Below, in pieces: positions 18,956-27,855 of a stretch of 64,000 nucleotides of DNA. The notes under the pieces are model-generated. The model worked only from the letters and a program-made list of their open reading frames with translations, had not been told where the DNA came from and made no database searches. The position numbers and the translations under genes were made by a program. Positions within the stretch are counted from its first letter, which is position 1. Each line of letters begins with the position of its first letter. Origin of the DNA: an uncultured Pseudomonadales bacterium (lineage in GTDB: Bacteria > Pseudomonadota > Gammaproteobacteria > Pseudomonadales > Porticoccaceae); the NCBI GenBank assembly GCA_943846685.1, contig OX044363.1:2139386-2203385 (forward strand). Reading direction: 5' to 3'.

Positions 18956-21352
18956 CTAAAAATCGCCCAGTGCCTCTGTGATAGAGTCCTGCAAGTCATC
19001 ATTGGGGGCAGCCTTCTCTCTGGCAGCCAACAGCGACGTTTTGGCCTCTTCAGTTTTACCCAAACGTGCATAGCCAATACCGCGGTGGTAGTGAAAAACA
19101 GCCACTGCAGGCGCCATCTCCGTTACCTTTTGTAACAGGGGCTCGGCCACCTCAGGCAGTCCGGACTTAATTAGGGCCCAGGCATAGGTATCCTTAAAGT
19201 AAGGATTGCTTGAATCAGCAAATCGCTCGGAGAGTTTAACGGCCCGTTTAATATTTTCTTGGGACTCGAAATCATCAATTAATAGGCTGGCAAGATTATT
19301 GATTACCACCTGATGGTCGGGATTGGTTTCCAGAACATCCTCATAGAGTTTAAGTGCCTTGGCTTTACTGCCGACCTTTTCATAGGATGAAGCGAGCAGC
19401 ATCTTTAGCAGGCCGCTATCAGGCAATGCTTTTAAGCCACGTTCAAAGGTATCAATCGCCGCCTGAAAATCCTTTTTGGCGCGATAGCTGGACGCCAGCG
19501 CTGTATAACCCTGAACCCAGTTTGAGTCCTCTGCCAAGCCCTGCTCCAGAACATTAACTGCAGAGGCATGATCGCCCTGCCGGGTATGGATAGTTGCCAG
19601 TATCGACAGCACCATCATATTTTTCGGGTTGGTCGCCTTAAACGCTTTTAAGTATTCAAGTAATGGCTTCTCCTGATCTAGGCGCATATATGACAGTGTC
19701 AGGCCTTCCAGAGCTCGCCCCAGATCCGGGTTCGCCTTCAGAGCCTCACGGTAGTGTTCAATGGCACGTTTGTACTCTCCCTGTGACTGCAGTGTTTTAC
19801 CGGATAAATAACTGCTAAAGGCAGGGTTACGACCATTTTTATCAATCAGAGAGACAATTTTGCTGGTGCCTTCAAAGTCCTGCTTGGATAACTTAATCTG
19901 CGCCAGAATAGACAGCAAAATATCATTGTCTGGGGATCGCTTTAATGCATTTTCAATTAAACGTTCAGAGCGATCGACATCCTTTTTCTCGAGAAGGCTC
20001 TGGATAACCGGCACAGCGGCCTGAACATTGCCGGGATTAATATCCAGAACCTTCCGGAACGTATCGTCCGCCAACTGCCCAGAACCGGAAGATAGGTAGG
20101 CATTTGCCAACATCACCAGCGCGGATTCAGATTCGGGGTTATTGCGCAATACGGTCCGCAAGTCACTGACCGCTGCATCTATATCTTCAGCGATCAAATG
20201 GTATCGGGCACGCACCAACAGTGCCTGTTCGAAATTACTGTCAGCCTTAAGGATCTCGTTGACCAGCAGCAGTGCCTGATTGTGATCTCCGGAGGTCAGT
20301 ACTAAGTCCGCTTTTAGGGACTGGGCGCGGAATACATCCGGGTCCTGATACGCATCGCCACTGATCGCCTCCAATTCAGCTAATGTCTCGGCCTGTTTGT
20401 CCGCTGCCATCAACTTTTCAATACGGTAAAAACGCAATTCAGCATTGCTGGCGTCATTGGCAATATATTTATTTAATAGCGCTTCACCGGCCGCTAGGTC
20501 CTGTCTGGACACAATTTCAAGAATCGCGATACGCACCTGAGTGTCTTTGGGGTTTCGCTTAAGATAATTCTTAAGTACTGCGGTAGCCCCATCAATTCTG
20601 TCGCTGTCATGCAAGAGCTTGGCTAATTTTAAATGGAAGCCTTTTTCCTCGGGATTGTTTCTGATCAGGGTTCGATAGTCGGCTTCCATCGCCTCTATAT
20701 CATTAATCTCCTGGTTGATCTCGGCACGCAGCAGAAGCAGGTGTAAGTTGTCTTGTTCGCGGTCAATCAGACCTGAAAGCAATGCCAGAGCGGCCTCAGT
20801 ATCGCCCTGTTTGTGCATAATGGAGACTTTTATCGAAGCAATTTCAGTAGAGTCACCATCCTGTTCAATGGCCTTACCAATATATTCCATCGCCACATCG
20901 TAGAGTTCTTTTTGCAGATAGGCGGAGGCTTTAATGGCGAAGGCCTCGGCATTGTCTTTATCCAGCGCGAGAATAAAATCCGCCTTTTCCAGAGCCGTAT
21001 CCGCCTGTTTGGCCAATAACATTAAATAGGCCAGCTTTACTTTCGCCTCGACATGATTGGGGTCCAACTGCTCAACTTTGGAGAGATTTCTAAATAGCGC
21101 TTTCCAGTTTTGATCTTTTTCTGAGATCAAAGCCAGGTAGAAATAGGCGTTGGCCAGCTTGGGGTCGATTTGAAGTGCATTGCGCAGCTCTAGGCTGGCC
21201 TTGGATAGCTCACCCTCGTCAAATAGCTCAATGCCACTATCCAAATAGCGGTTAGCGGCCTCTTCTTTTGACCCGCTGCATCCGGATACTGACAGTAAAA
21301 ACAGTCCTATCATTGAATATCTTAAAAATAGCTTCATGCTTGGTACGCTCAT
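18956..21352 (-). CDS. prsT: PrsT-like TPR lipoprotein of exosortase/PEP-CTERM systems
   Basis: The 798-residue protein has a lipoprotein signal with lipobox LSVSGC (Cys25). The rest is a long array of tetratricopeptide repeats, for example DEGELSKASLELRNALQIDP and GEYKRAIEHYREALKANPDL. This matches PrsT, the periplasmic TPR lipoprotein that accompanies EPS/exosortase loci. Its start overlaps the exosortase stop by 4 bp (ATGA), so the two are coupled. The PrsK kinase and PrsR sigma-54 regulator that usually accompany PrsT are not in the window; a LuxR regulator follows instead, after a 170-bp gap. Confidence 0.88.
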   Translation of the reverse strand: MSVPSMKLFLRYSMIGLFLLSVSGCSGSKEEAANRYLDSGIELFDEGELSKASLELRNALQIDPKLANAYFYLALISEKDQNWKALFRNLSKVEQLDPNHVEAKVKLAYLMLLAKQADTALEKADFILALDKDNAEAFAIKASAYLQKELYDVAMEYIGKAIEQDGDSTEIASIKVSIMHKQGDTEAALALLSGLIDREQDNLHLLLLRAEINQEINDIEAMEADYRTLIRNNPEEKGFHLKLAKLLHDSDRIDGATAVLKNYLKRNPKDTQVRIAILEIVSRQDLAAGEALLNKYIANDASNAELRFYRIEKLMAADKQAETLAELEAISGDAYQDPDVFRAQSLKADLVLTSGDHNQALLLVNEILKADSNFEQALLVRARYHLIAEDIDAAVSDLRTVLRNNPESESALVMLANAYLSSGSGQLADDTFRKVLDINPGNVQAAVPVIQSLLEKKDVDRSERLIENALKRSPDNDILLSILAQIKLSKQDFEGTSKIVSLIDKNGRNPAFSSYLSGKTLQSQGEYKRAIEHYREALKANPDLGRALEGLTLSYMRLDQEKPLLEYLKAFKATNPKNMMVLSILATIHTRQGDHASAVNVLEQGLAEDSNWVQGYTALASSYRAKKDFQAAIDTFERGLKALPDSGLLKMLLASSYEKVGSKAKALKLYEDVLETNPDHQVVINNLASLLIDDFESQENIKRAVKLSERFADSSNPYFKDTYAWALIKSGLPEVAEPLLQKVTEMAPAVAVFHYHRGIGYARLGKTEEAKTSLLAAREKAAPNDDLQDSITEALGDF

Positions 21353-23022
21353 TTTATTCCCTCTAAACTTTCGGCCGGCAGGCTTTCTGGCAAATTACTA
21401 GCTGGTAAAAGCTGTATCAGTTGATTTCTGCTAATGCGAATAAATTCCTGCGCCCGCAAATCGGCATCTTCCAGAGTTTCATCGCTCATAACCGGTGTAG
21501 TCACCCTAACCAGTGAACCGTCAGTGCGGTTCAAGAAGAGTGCATCCTTAAATAACATCCATTTCTTTAAATACTCATTGGCTATCGGCGTGCCACGCTC
21601 CTCAAACCAATAATAGACAATCTGATCCTGAGTGCCCTTGCGAATTAAAACCCGGTTGACTGGCATCTCATCGACTTTGGTACGAGAGAATTTAGCAATT
21701 TCCCAACCACCCCCGGGAATACAGACTTTTGGCGAGTGCGGCGAGACGCCTTTGCGCTGCGAGGCATAATAGGCAACATAAAAATTAACCGGCCGATGCT
21801 GTTGATTTTGGTAATTAATCATCACGTACTCGGTAAACCCGAGCTTTTTCGCGACATCTGCTTCAATTCTGTCTTCCACGCCAAACCACTGATCGAAGTT
21901 CAATGGAAAGCTGATAAGTTCGGTTTTCTTAAACGTCGTATCTTCTTCGCGGTTATCAAGGCTACCAACACCAGCCAGTGCCACAAGCAAGAGAGGTATA
22001 GTCACTGCAAGGGGTTTGGAAAACTGCAGGGGAGTACTATCCTGACTCGAATATTGCTCGGCACTCACAGAAACCGGTACAGCAAATGCCTGACGGACAC
22101 TTAATCGAGTGGTCAATAACTCCATCAACAACACCTCGAGGAGCAACAATCCACCACAGGCCATAAAGATCAACCAGCCCTCAAAGTCATGCAGAAACCC
22201 CTCGGCCATTTCAGTGCCCCAGTTATCGACCAGAATACCGGTAATGGCGATACGCAGACTGTTCATAAAAATAGTGATCGGCACCGTCGACAAAAATAGT
22301 ACTGCGCGCTTCCAGAAAGATGCCTGATATAAGTAGGCACCAATAAAACCCAGACTCATCAGCGGGAACAGATAGCGCAGGCCACTACAGGCCTCAACCA
22401 CCTGCAACTGATAGTTGCCGAGATCAATAATATTGCCACTTAAAAATACTGGAATACGGCATAGGCGGATAATCTCAACGCCCAACTGGGAAGAGATCAG
22501 CTGCAGTTTTGATGTCAGAATCACTTCAATAAAATAGGGCAGCGGCACGGCGAAACCCAGCAGTGCAATGGCAACCCATGTGAAGCGGGTTGCCGAACCT
22601 AAAAAGGCCAGTGACAAACCAAATAATAGAAGAATAAAAGAGTAGTGAATCAGCATATAGAGTGCGCTGACCTCACCTATAAGCAGGATAATCAGTGCAA
22701 GGACAATGATCGGTAATCCCCACCAGGAGTAACCCTGATAGCTGGCGGCAATTTGGAAGCGTTTTTCCCAGAGAATAAACAGTGATACCAGAGGAATTAG
22801 ATAACCATGGCTATACTCTTCCTGCAGTTCCCAGCGCAACACAGCCTCTGCCAAGCCGTCCCAATAAAGCCAAAAGCTTAACCCCAGAGTAACCAAAAAT
22901 AGCAGAAATCCTCGGTTACCTAACAACTGCTTAATCTCTAATTGTTTATTACCTGACCCGTTATTTTCGGGTGTGCTAGCGGCCACTTTTTCCGTGCCAG
23001 CGGCTTTATCCTTTAAGTCCAT
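21349..23022 (-). CDS. xrtD: Exosortase with fused C-terminal EpsI domain, XrtD-like
   Basis: Exosortase is an inner-membrane cysteine transpeptidase that removes PEP-CTERM-type sorting tails. The 557-residue protein has at least eight hydrophobic segments. The catalytic triad is visible: Cys212 in VVEACSGLRYL, Arg257 in FMNSLRIAITG and His278 in EGFLHDFEGW. After about residue 345 comes an EpsI domain, with KVCIPGGGWEIAKF and the tail YYWFEERGTPIANEY. The fused EpsI domain plus a VPLPA-class target at 53.1-53.8 kb suggest the XrtD subclass rather than XrtA; this subclass call is inference. It follows the STAS frame directly and overlaps prsT. Confidence 0.88.
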   Translation of the reverse strand: MDLKDKAAGTEKVAASTPENNGSGNKQLEIKQLLGNRGFLLFLVTLGLSFWLYWDGLAEAVLRWELQEEYSHGYLIPLVSLFILWEKRFQIAASYQGYSWWGLPIIVLALIILLIGEVSALYMLIHYSFILLLFGLSLAFLGSATRFTWVAIALLGFAVPLPYFIEVILTSKLQLISSQLGVEIIRLCRIPVFLSGNIIDLGNYQLQVVEACSGLRYLFPLMSLGFIGAYLYQASFWKRAVLFLSTVPITIFMNSLRIAITGILVDNWGTEMAEGFLHDFEGWLIFMACGGLLLLEVLLMELLTTRLSVRQAFAVPVSVSAEQYSSQDSTPLQFSKPLAVTIPLLLVALAGVGSLDNREEDTTFKKTELISFPLNFDQWFGVEDRIEADVAKKLGFTEYVMINYQNQQHRPVNFYVAYYASQRKGVSPHSPKVCIPGGGWEIAKFSRTKVDEMPVNRVLIRKGTQDQIVYYWFEERGTPIANEYLKKWMLFKDALFLNRTDGSLVRVTTPVMSDETLEDADLRAQEFIRISRNQLIQLLPASNLPESLPAESLEGIK

Positions 23023-23463
23023 TTACTGCTCCAACAAAAACTCATCAACACCATGCAATCGCAATAAGCGGTTGATCCGCGGCGAGGTTCCAAACAACCC
23101 GAATTCACCACCTCTGCGTTTAATATTTGCCTTTAAAAGCATCAAGGTTCCCAACGCAGAACTATCAATATAGTCCAATTTTGAACAGTTGATAGAAATA
23201 GACGGAGATGCCTCTAATTGTTCAAGAATTTTCCTGCAACTAGACTTTAAAAGCCGACCACTTTCGATGATTGCCGAGCCGCTGATAACAAGCTCAACAC
23301 TGCCTCCAGGAGCATCATTATTAATCTTTATCGAGATCCCTTTAGAGGCTTTTCTGAGGAGCATTTTTTGATAGATAGCCAACGGCAGTACTTTGGTGAC
23401 CATTAGGCGCAGAAACCACAAACCATCAATAAGATAACGTTTCCAAAGTAGCGGCTCCTGCAA
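23023..23463 (-). CDS. STAS-domain segment, probably the C-terminal part of a WecG-STAS protein
   Basis: The frame opens at a TTG with no convincing ribosome-binding site. Residues about 45-146 form a STAS (anti-sigma-factor antagonist) domain with the conserved serine site LDYIDSSALGTLMLLK. The first 35 residues (QEPLLWKRYLIDGLWFLRL) are not STAS-like; they match the normal C-terminus of WecG/TagA glycosyltransferases. Removing one base near 23484 and one near 23464 joins this frame to the upstream WecG frame as KTG-LEWVWRIL-QEPLLWK, giving a single protein of about 383 residues. It should therefore be read as part of that gene unless resequencing says otherwise. Confidence 0.75.
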   Translation of the reverse strand: MQEPLLWKRYLIDGLWFLRLMVTKVLPLAIYQKMLLRKASKGISIKINNDAPGGSVELVISGSAIIESGRLLKSSCRKILEQLEASPSISINCSKLDYIDSSALGTLMLLKANIKRRGGEFGLFGTSPRINRLLRLHGVDEFLLEQ

Positions 23464-24176
23464 GAATCCGCCACACCCATTCCAGACCCAGTTTTCTGCC
23501 AGCGCAGCGGCGCGCGCTGAATATTATCGCCAACAAAATTAACCACAGCCCCCAGATGGCTGATCACAGAGACATTGAGTTGCTCACGGTTTTGCATTAT
23601 CCATTGCTGCCCTTTCTTCGCGCCCAGTGCGACCACCAAAAAGTCCGGCTCTGCAGCATTGATCTGGTCAATAATGGCCTTTTCACTCATGCTCTCTACA
23701 GTGCCCATCCCCGGGTTTAAAGCACCACAGGCAATCATTCCCACCGAATTGCGATTGAGGTTCTCTGCTGCCTCCTCAGCCGCACTGCCCTCGCCACCGA
23801 AGAAAAATACCGAAATGGGTTTATCCCGACGCTTATTCTGTAAGGTTTCGAACAGTGAAGACCCGGCAACCCGGCTATTCAGAGGGATACCCAATAGCTT
23901 GGCGGTCCAGATAACCGGCATGCCGTCAGCCACCACCAGATCGCTATAAATCACCGATTCATAAAACGATTCGTCGCTTTTAGACTGCACAATAAAGTTT
24001 AAATTAGGCGTAGAGAGAAAACACTTACGCTTGGTTTTGATGGCCTGGTCGATAATATCCACCGCCTGATCGGGCTCTACTTGATCAAATGGCAGACCCA
24101 GTAAACTCCAACAGGGTCTGTTGGTCTTTTTTATGTATGAGGTAAACAGCCGTTCCTCTGAATGCAATCTTTGCAT
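23403..24176 (-). CDS. WecG/TagA/CpsF-family glycosyltransferase (frame broken near its C-terminus)
   Basis: This GT26-family enzyme transfers a sugar to a lipid-linked acceptor in polysaccharide assembly. Family features are LSTPNLNFIVQSKSDESF, LVVADGMPVIWTAKLLGIPL and DFLVVALGAKKGQQWI. I use the ATG at 24176, 6 bp after AGGAGA, rather than an in-frame GTG at 24182. The last 22 residues of this frame are aberrant. The expected C-terminal helix continues in the other frames and ends in the STAS frame at 23023-23463, which points to two single-base insertions. Confidence 0.85.
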   Translation of the reverse strand: MQRLHSEERLFTSYIKKTNRPCWSLLGLPFDQVEPDQAVDIIDQAIKTKRKCFLSTPNLNFIVQSKSDESFYESVIYSDLVVADGMPVIWTAKLLGIPLNSRVAGSSLFETLQNKRRDKPISVFFFGGEGSAAEEAAENLNRNSVGMIACGALNPGMGTVESMSEKAIIDQINAAEPDFLVVALGAKKGQQWIMQNREQLNVSVISHLGAVVNFVGDNIQRAPLRWQKTGSGMGVADSCRSRYFGNVILLMVCGFCA

Positions 24177-24234
24177 AGACACTCTCCTTGTGAATGTAGG
24201 CTTGTAAATCTAGCCTTGTAAACCTAGCCCTTTC

Positions 24235-24942
24235 CTAAGGACTGGCACCCTCTTCTAACTCTCCATTGGCTTTTCGGTAGTTTTCAAAGGTGCCTATATC
24301 AATCAATTTCCCAATTGAATAATTACGCATTTTTCCGATCAATCTGGGAATAACATCAAACCCCAGATCCAATACTGAAATGCTTTGCTGCTCTGGGAAA
24401 TAATCGAAAATATTTGGCTCGGCCACATAGATACCAGCCGCAGCGCGATTGGATTGAGGCTTTTTCGGCTTCTCAACAAAGCCCTGAATAATTTGTTGAT
24501 GATCTATTTCGGCAATACCGCAGCGCTCGGGAAATTCCGCCTCAAAGGTACTCAGGGTTAACACTGGTCGGTGTTCAAGATGGCTGGCATAGAGGTCGGC
24601 AAGATCGACATCCGAAAGGTTGTCACCATAGATAATAAAAAACGGTTCACTGTCAAAAAAGTCGCGATTGGCGGCCAGAGTGCCGGCACTACCGAGCAAT
24701 TGCTGTTCATAGGAAATGCTAATCTTAAGCTCTGCAGGCGCGTGCTTATCAATGTAGTCAGTGACCTGATCGGCGAGCCAGTGAGTATTGACCAAAACAT
24801 CACTAACACCTGCCGCAACCAGTTTGTCGAACCAGATCCCCAGAAGAGGCTTGCCATTAATCGGCAACAGGCATTTAGGCACGGTGTCGGTTAAAGGGCG
24901 CAATCTTGTTCCCAGCCCAGCGATCAAAAGCACAGCCTTCAT
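24235..24942 (-). CDS. hddC: Sugar-1-phosphate nucleotidyltransferase, HddC-like
   Basis: The nucleotidyltransferase starts MKAVLLIAGLGTRLRPLTDT, the nucleotide-binding signature, followed by PKCLLPINGKPLLGIW, and has the metal site FFIIYGDNLSDVD. About 235 residues. Its ATG overlaps the phosphatase stop (ATGA). Together with the GHMP kinase (27.9 kb), the GmhA-like isomerase (31.2 kb) and the phosphatase next door it fits the GDP-D-glycero-D-manno-heptose pathway, where it would be the guanylyltransferase. Substrate is inferred from neighbours; a glucose- or mannose-1-phosphate transferase cannot be excluded. Confidence 0.75.
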   Translation of the reverse strand: MKAVLLIAGLGTRLRPLTDTVPKCLLPINGKPLLGIWFDKLVAAGVSDVLVNTHWLADQVTDYIDKHAPAELKISISYEQQLLGSAGTLAANRDFFDSEPFFIIYGDNLSDVDLADLYASHLEHRPVLTLSTFEAEFPERCGIAEIDHQQIIQGFVEKPKKPQSNRAAAGIYVAEPNIFDYFPEQQSISVLDLGFDVIPRLIGKMRNYSIGKLIDIGTFENYRKANGELEEGASP

Positions 24943-25552
24943 AGGGCGGCCTCGCGCAGAGCTTTGCACTGCATACGCGCTTTTTGTAAATTTTGATCGA
25001 TTAGCGACACGGGAAATAGCTGACAGTTATCGACGGCAACCGATTTGTATTCCGAGAGTGGTCTCTGTTGCGCGTAGAGCAAGGCAACTCTTATCACTGC
25101 TACATGGGTGACCACTAAAATATTCTCAGCCTGACCCTCTGCAGAGATACTGTGCATTCGCTCAATAACTCGCTCGCTGCAGTTGCTGAAGCGTTTCTCT
25201 ACCGGGCAATTTAAGCTGATGCGGAGAGCTGTTCCAGAGCTTCCATTCAAGGGGGTATTGCTGCTGGATAAGGCTTTCACTTTTGCCTTCCCAGGCGCCA
25301 AACTTCATCTCGTTAAAGGCCGGATCGAAGGTCACCTTAAGAGTTATTCGCGGAAGCCAAAATGGTTGCGGTCTGCCCGGTGCGTGCCAACGGGCTGGAG
25401 ATTACCCGGTCAATAGCGCTGGATTTAACCAGATCAATGGCCTGATAGGCTTGCTCGAGCCCCTTAGCGTTTAAGGGCTCATCACTGCGCCCGGAATAAA
25501 CCTTATTCAGGTTGGAGTTGATTTGTCCGTGTCTTATAAAAAACCAGTTCAT
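24939..25552 (-). CDS. Histidine phosphatase family protein, two frameshifts
   Basis: The N-terminal frame starts MNWFFIRHGQINSNLNKVY, with the RHG phosphohistidine motif, and has ISSPLARTGQTATIL. The downstream frame has ENILVVTHVAVIRVALL with the second catalytic His. The pieces join if one base is removed near 25340 (giving NN-LKVTFDPAFNEMKFGAWEGK) and one near 25203, which restores about 203 residues, the usual length of a cobC/phosphoglycerate-mutase-like phosphatase. It lies between the epimerase and the HddC-like gene and may remove the C7 phosphate of heptose 1,7-bisphosphate in place of GmhB; this role is inference. Confidence 0.72.
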
Positions 25553-25605
25553 TTAACAATCCATTGTTAGTTGTCTGTTTAAAGTGGCAACTTAAACTTG
25601 CCAAG

Positions 25606-25633
25606 TAAAAATAAGCCGACAGTCCCATCGGCT
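25606..25633 (-). terminator. Probable terminator after the zinc-ribbon epimerase gene
   Basis: AGCCGA (25614-25619) pairs with TCGGCT (25628-25633). On the minus strand the hairpin is followed by TATTTTTAC. A second hairpin, TGGCAA/TTGCCA, lies just beyond at about 25586-25604. Together they may separate transcription of the epimerase from the phosphatase-hddC-wecG-xrtD block. Confidence 0.55.
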
Positions 25634-25661
25634 GAATTACAGTTATCTATACCTTTATAAG

Positions 25662-26789
25662 TTAGGCTGAATTTCTCACTACATCCAGTTTCTTCATGGT
25701 TTGTTCTGCATATTCAAGAATATCTTCAACGTTATCTTGAGCGAAAAGCCAATCGACATACTCCCTCACTGAGTCCACTGGCGAATATTTGGGACTCCAG
25801 CCAATGCTTTTAAGCCGACTTATATCGGAACAGGCATTGCGCGTATCGCCATAGCGATAGGCGGCGGGAACAATCGCTTCGGGAAGCGGTTCAAGGTGAT
25901 GCCGCTGAACCTCATCACGAACAATATCGGCAAACTGCTTTATGGTATAAGCCTTACCACCGCCCACATTGAATACTCGGCCATCCATTTCACTATTTGT
26001 TAGGGCCAGAATATTGGCCTCCACAACATCGTGAATATTGACGAAGTCACGGTACTGTCCGCCATCTTCATAGAGCGTGGGAGCTTTGCCAAAATAGTAG
26101 TTGAGACAGAATATGCGGCAGGCACCGCTGTAGGCGTTGTAAAAAGACTGTCGCGCACCCTGCACAATCGAATAGCGAAGAGCCACAGAGGGCACGCCAT
26201 AGCGCTCACCAAAGGCAATTGCCTGCTGTTCCTGAGAGTGCTTGGACAGCGCATAGGCATTGGGCGGCGCAACATGGTTCTCATCGGTCCATTGCCAGCT
26301 CAATGGTGTCTCACATTTTGTGCAGCGATGCTCCCAGTTGCGCTTGATAAGATCTTTTTCCGCCCGCATCAACGGCGTAAAGATTTCCCGACAACTGCTA
26401 CAGCGATAGTTGCCCTCACCCTGAACAAATTGACTGCTCGCGACAATCACTTTTTTTATCGCTAATTTTTGCTCAAGAATTATTTCATAGATCAATGCGG
26501 TGCTAACCGCGTTAGTGGCAAAGAAGGTAGACAGATCTGGCAGATAATCCTGATAAGCGGCCAGATGATAGATAGCATCAACCCCCTGCATAGCATTCTG
26601 CAGATCGTCTTTATTGCGCACATCGCCGAGAATAAACTCGGCTTGTTTATTAATCCACGGCGGCATACCTTTTAGGTGAACAGGCTTTTTAAGGCAGTCG
26701 AGAATTCTCACCTCATGCCCCAGCTCAATCAGCTTATCCACCGTGTGTGAACCGATAAAACCTGCACCACCGGTAACCAATACTTTCAT
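25662..26789 (-). CDS. NAD-dependent sugar epimerase/dehydratase with internal zinc-ribbon motif
   Basis: An extended SDR enzyme of 375 residues. It has the NAD site VTGGAGFIGSHTVDKL and catalytic YALSK (Tyr-x3-Lys). Unusually, residues about 129-160 carry two CxxC pairs, CSSC and CTKC, between the NAD core and the catalytic motif, which suggests a bound zinc. Some 4-epimerases annotated for dTDP-rhamnose carry such an insert, but the substrate here is unknown. It follows galE by 12 bp and belongs to the nucleotide-sugar block of the EPS cluster. Confidence 0.8.
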   Translation of the reverse strand: MKVLVTGGAGFIGSHTVDKLIELGHEVRILDCLKKPVHLKGMPPWINKQAEFILGDVRNKDDLQNAMQGVDAIYHLAAYQDYLPDLSTFFATNAVSTALIYEIILEQKLAIKKVIVASSQFVQGEGNYRCSSCREIFTPLMRAEKDLIKRNWEHRCTKCETPLSWQWTDENHVAPPNAYALSKHSQEQQAIAFGERYGVPSVALRYSIVQGARQSFYNAYSGACRIFCLNYYFGKAPTLYEDGGQYRDFVNIHDVVEANILALTNSEMDGRVFNVGGGKAYTIKQFADIVRDEVQRHHLEPLPEAIVPAAYRYGDTRNACSDISRLKSIGWSPKYSPVDSVREYVDWLFAQDNVEDILEYAEQTMKKLDVVRNSA

Positions 26790-26801
26790 AACAGATCCTT
26801 G

Positions 26802-27788
26802 TTATTTTTTCTCATAGCCGTCGGGTTCATTTTTGTGCCACATCCAGGCAGTGCGAATAATATCTTCAATACTTGAGTACTGAGGCTTCCAACCTAAACG
26901 GGTTTGTAATTTTCGCGGGTCTGCCACCAACTCAGGAGCATCACCAGGCCTGCGCTCAACAATGCTGTAATTAACCTTGTGGCCAGACACCAGCTCACAG
27001 GCTTTAATAATATCCAGCACCGACTGGCCATTGCCTGTACCAATGTTGTAAACCTCATTGGTGTCCTCAGCAATTGCCTCCATTGCCAAGAGGTGCGCAC
27101 TGGCCAGATCTTCAATATGTACATAGTCGCGAATACAGGTCCCATCCTCTGTCGGGTAGTCATCACCAAACACTTTCAATCCTTTGGGCCCTTCGAGAAC
27201 ATCCTGTAAAACCAGTGGAATCAGGTGCGTCTCCGGGTGGTGGTATTCGCCAAAGCGGCCATCTTTTGAGGCTCCAGCAGCATTAAAATAACGCAGGATG
27301 GTAAAGCCCATACCATGAGTATGAGCAAAGTCTCTAATCATCCATTCAACGGCCAACTTGGTTCTCGCATAGGGACTGCAGGGATCCTGCTCAGCGGTCT
27401 CAGACATTGGGCTGGAGGGGTTTAAACCATAGGTGGCACAGGTACTAGAAAAGAGGATTTTTTTAACACCAACCGCAACCATGGCATTTAATAGCGACAG
27501 AGTACCGCCGATATTATTGTCGTAATGATAAGCGGGATTGGTCACCGACTCACCGACGTTGGTGGCTGCAGCAAAGTGCATTACCGCTTCAATCTGATTG
27601 TCACGAAGAGTTTTTTCCAGCAGCGCTGTATCGCGAACATCACCAACCACAAGATCAGCACCATCAACGGCTCTGGTATGGCCTTCGACCAGATTGTCAT
27701 AAGCGACAACTTGATGGCCAGATTGTTTTAAAAGCCGCAAGCAAGCACTGCCCACATAACCGGCACCACCGGTTAACAAAATTTTCAT
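26802..27788 (-). CDS. galE: UDP-glucose 4-epimerase
   Basis: GalE interconverts UDP-glucose and UDP-galactose. The 328-residue SDR has the NAD motif LLTGGAGYVGSACL, HFAAATNVGESVTNP, the SSTCATYG segment and catalytic Tyr140/Lys144 in SPYARTK. The C-terminal GWKPQYSSIEDI is typical of the family. It lies between the heptokinase-like gene and the zinc-ribbon epimerase and should supply UDP-galactose (or UDP-GalNAc) to the EPS pathway. Confidence 0.9.
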   Translation of the reverse strand: MKILLTGGAGYVGSACLRLLKQSGHQVVAYDNLVEGHTRAVDGADLVVGDVRDTALLEKTLRDNQIEAVMHFAAATNVGESVTNPAYHYDNNIGGTLSLLNAMVAVGVKKILFSSTCATYGLNPSSPMSETAEQDPCSPYARTKLAVEWMIRDFAHTHGMGFTILRYFNAAGASKDGRFGEYHHPETHLIPLVLQDVLEGPKGLKVFGDDYPTEDGTCIRDYVHIEDLASAHLLAMEAIAEDTNEVYNIGTGNGQSVLDIIKACELVSGHKVNYSIVERRPGDAPELVADPRKLQTRLGWKPQYSSIEDIIRTAWMWHKNEPDGYEKK

Positions 27789-27855
27789 TCTTTCTTACTC
27801 CCTAAATTTTTCATTCCCTTAAAAACACTTTCCTGTGACAAATGTATGTCAAAGG

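Noticed and set aside
26031..26465. 144-codon plus-strand open frame
   Set aside because: It is antisense to the zinc-ribbon epimerase; composition and lack of motifs mark it as a shadow.
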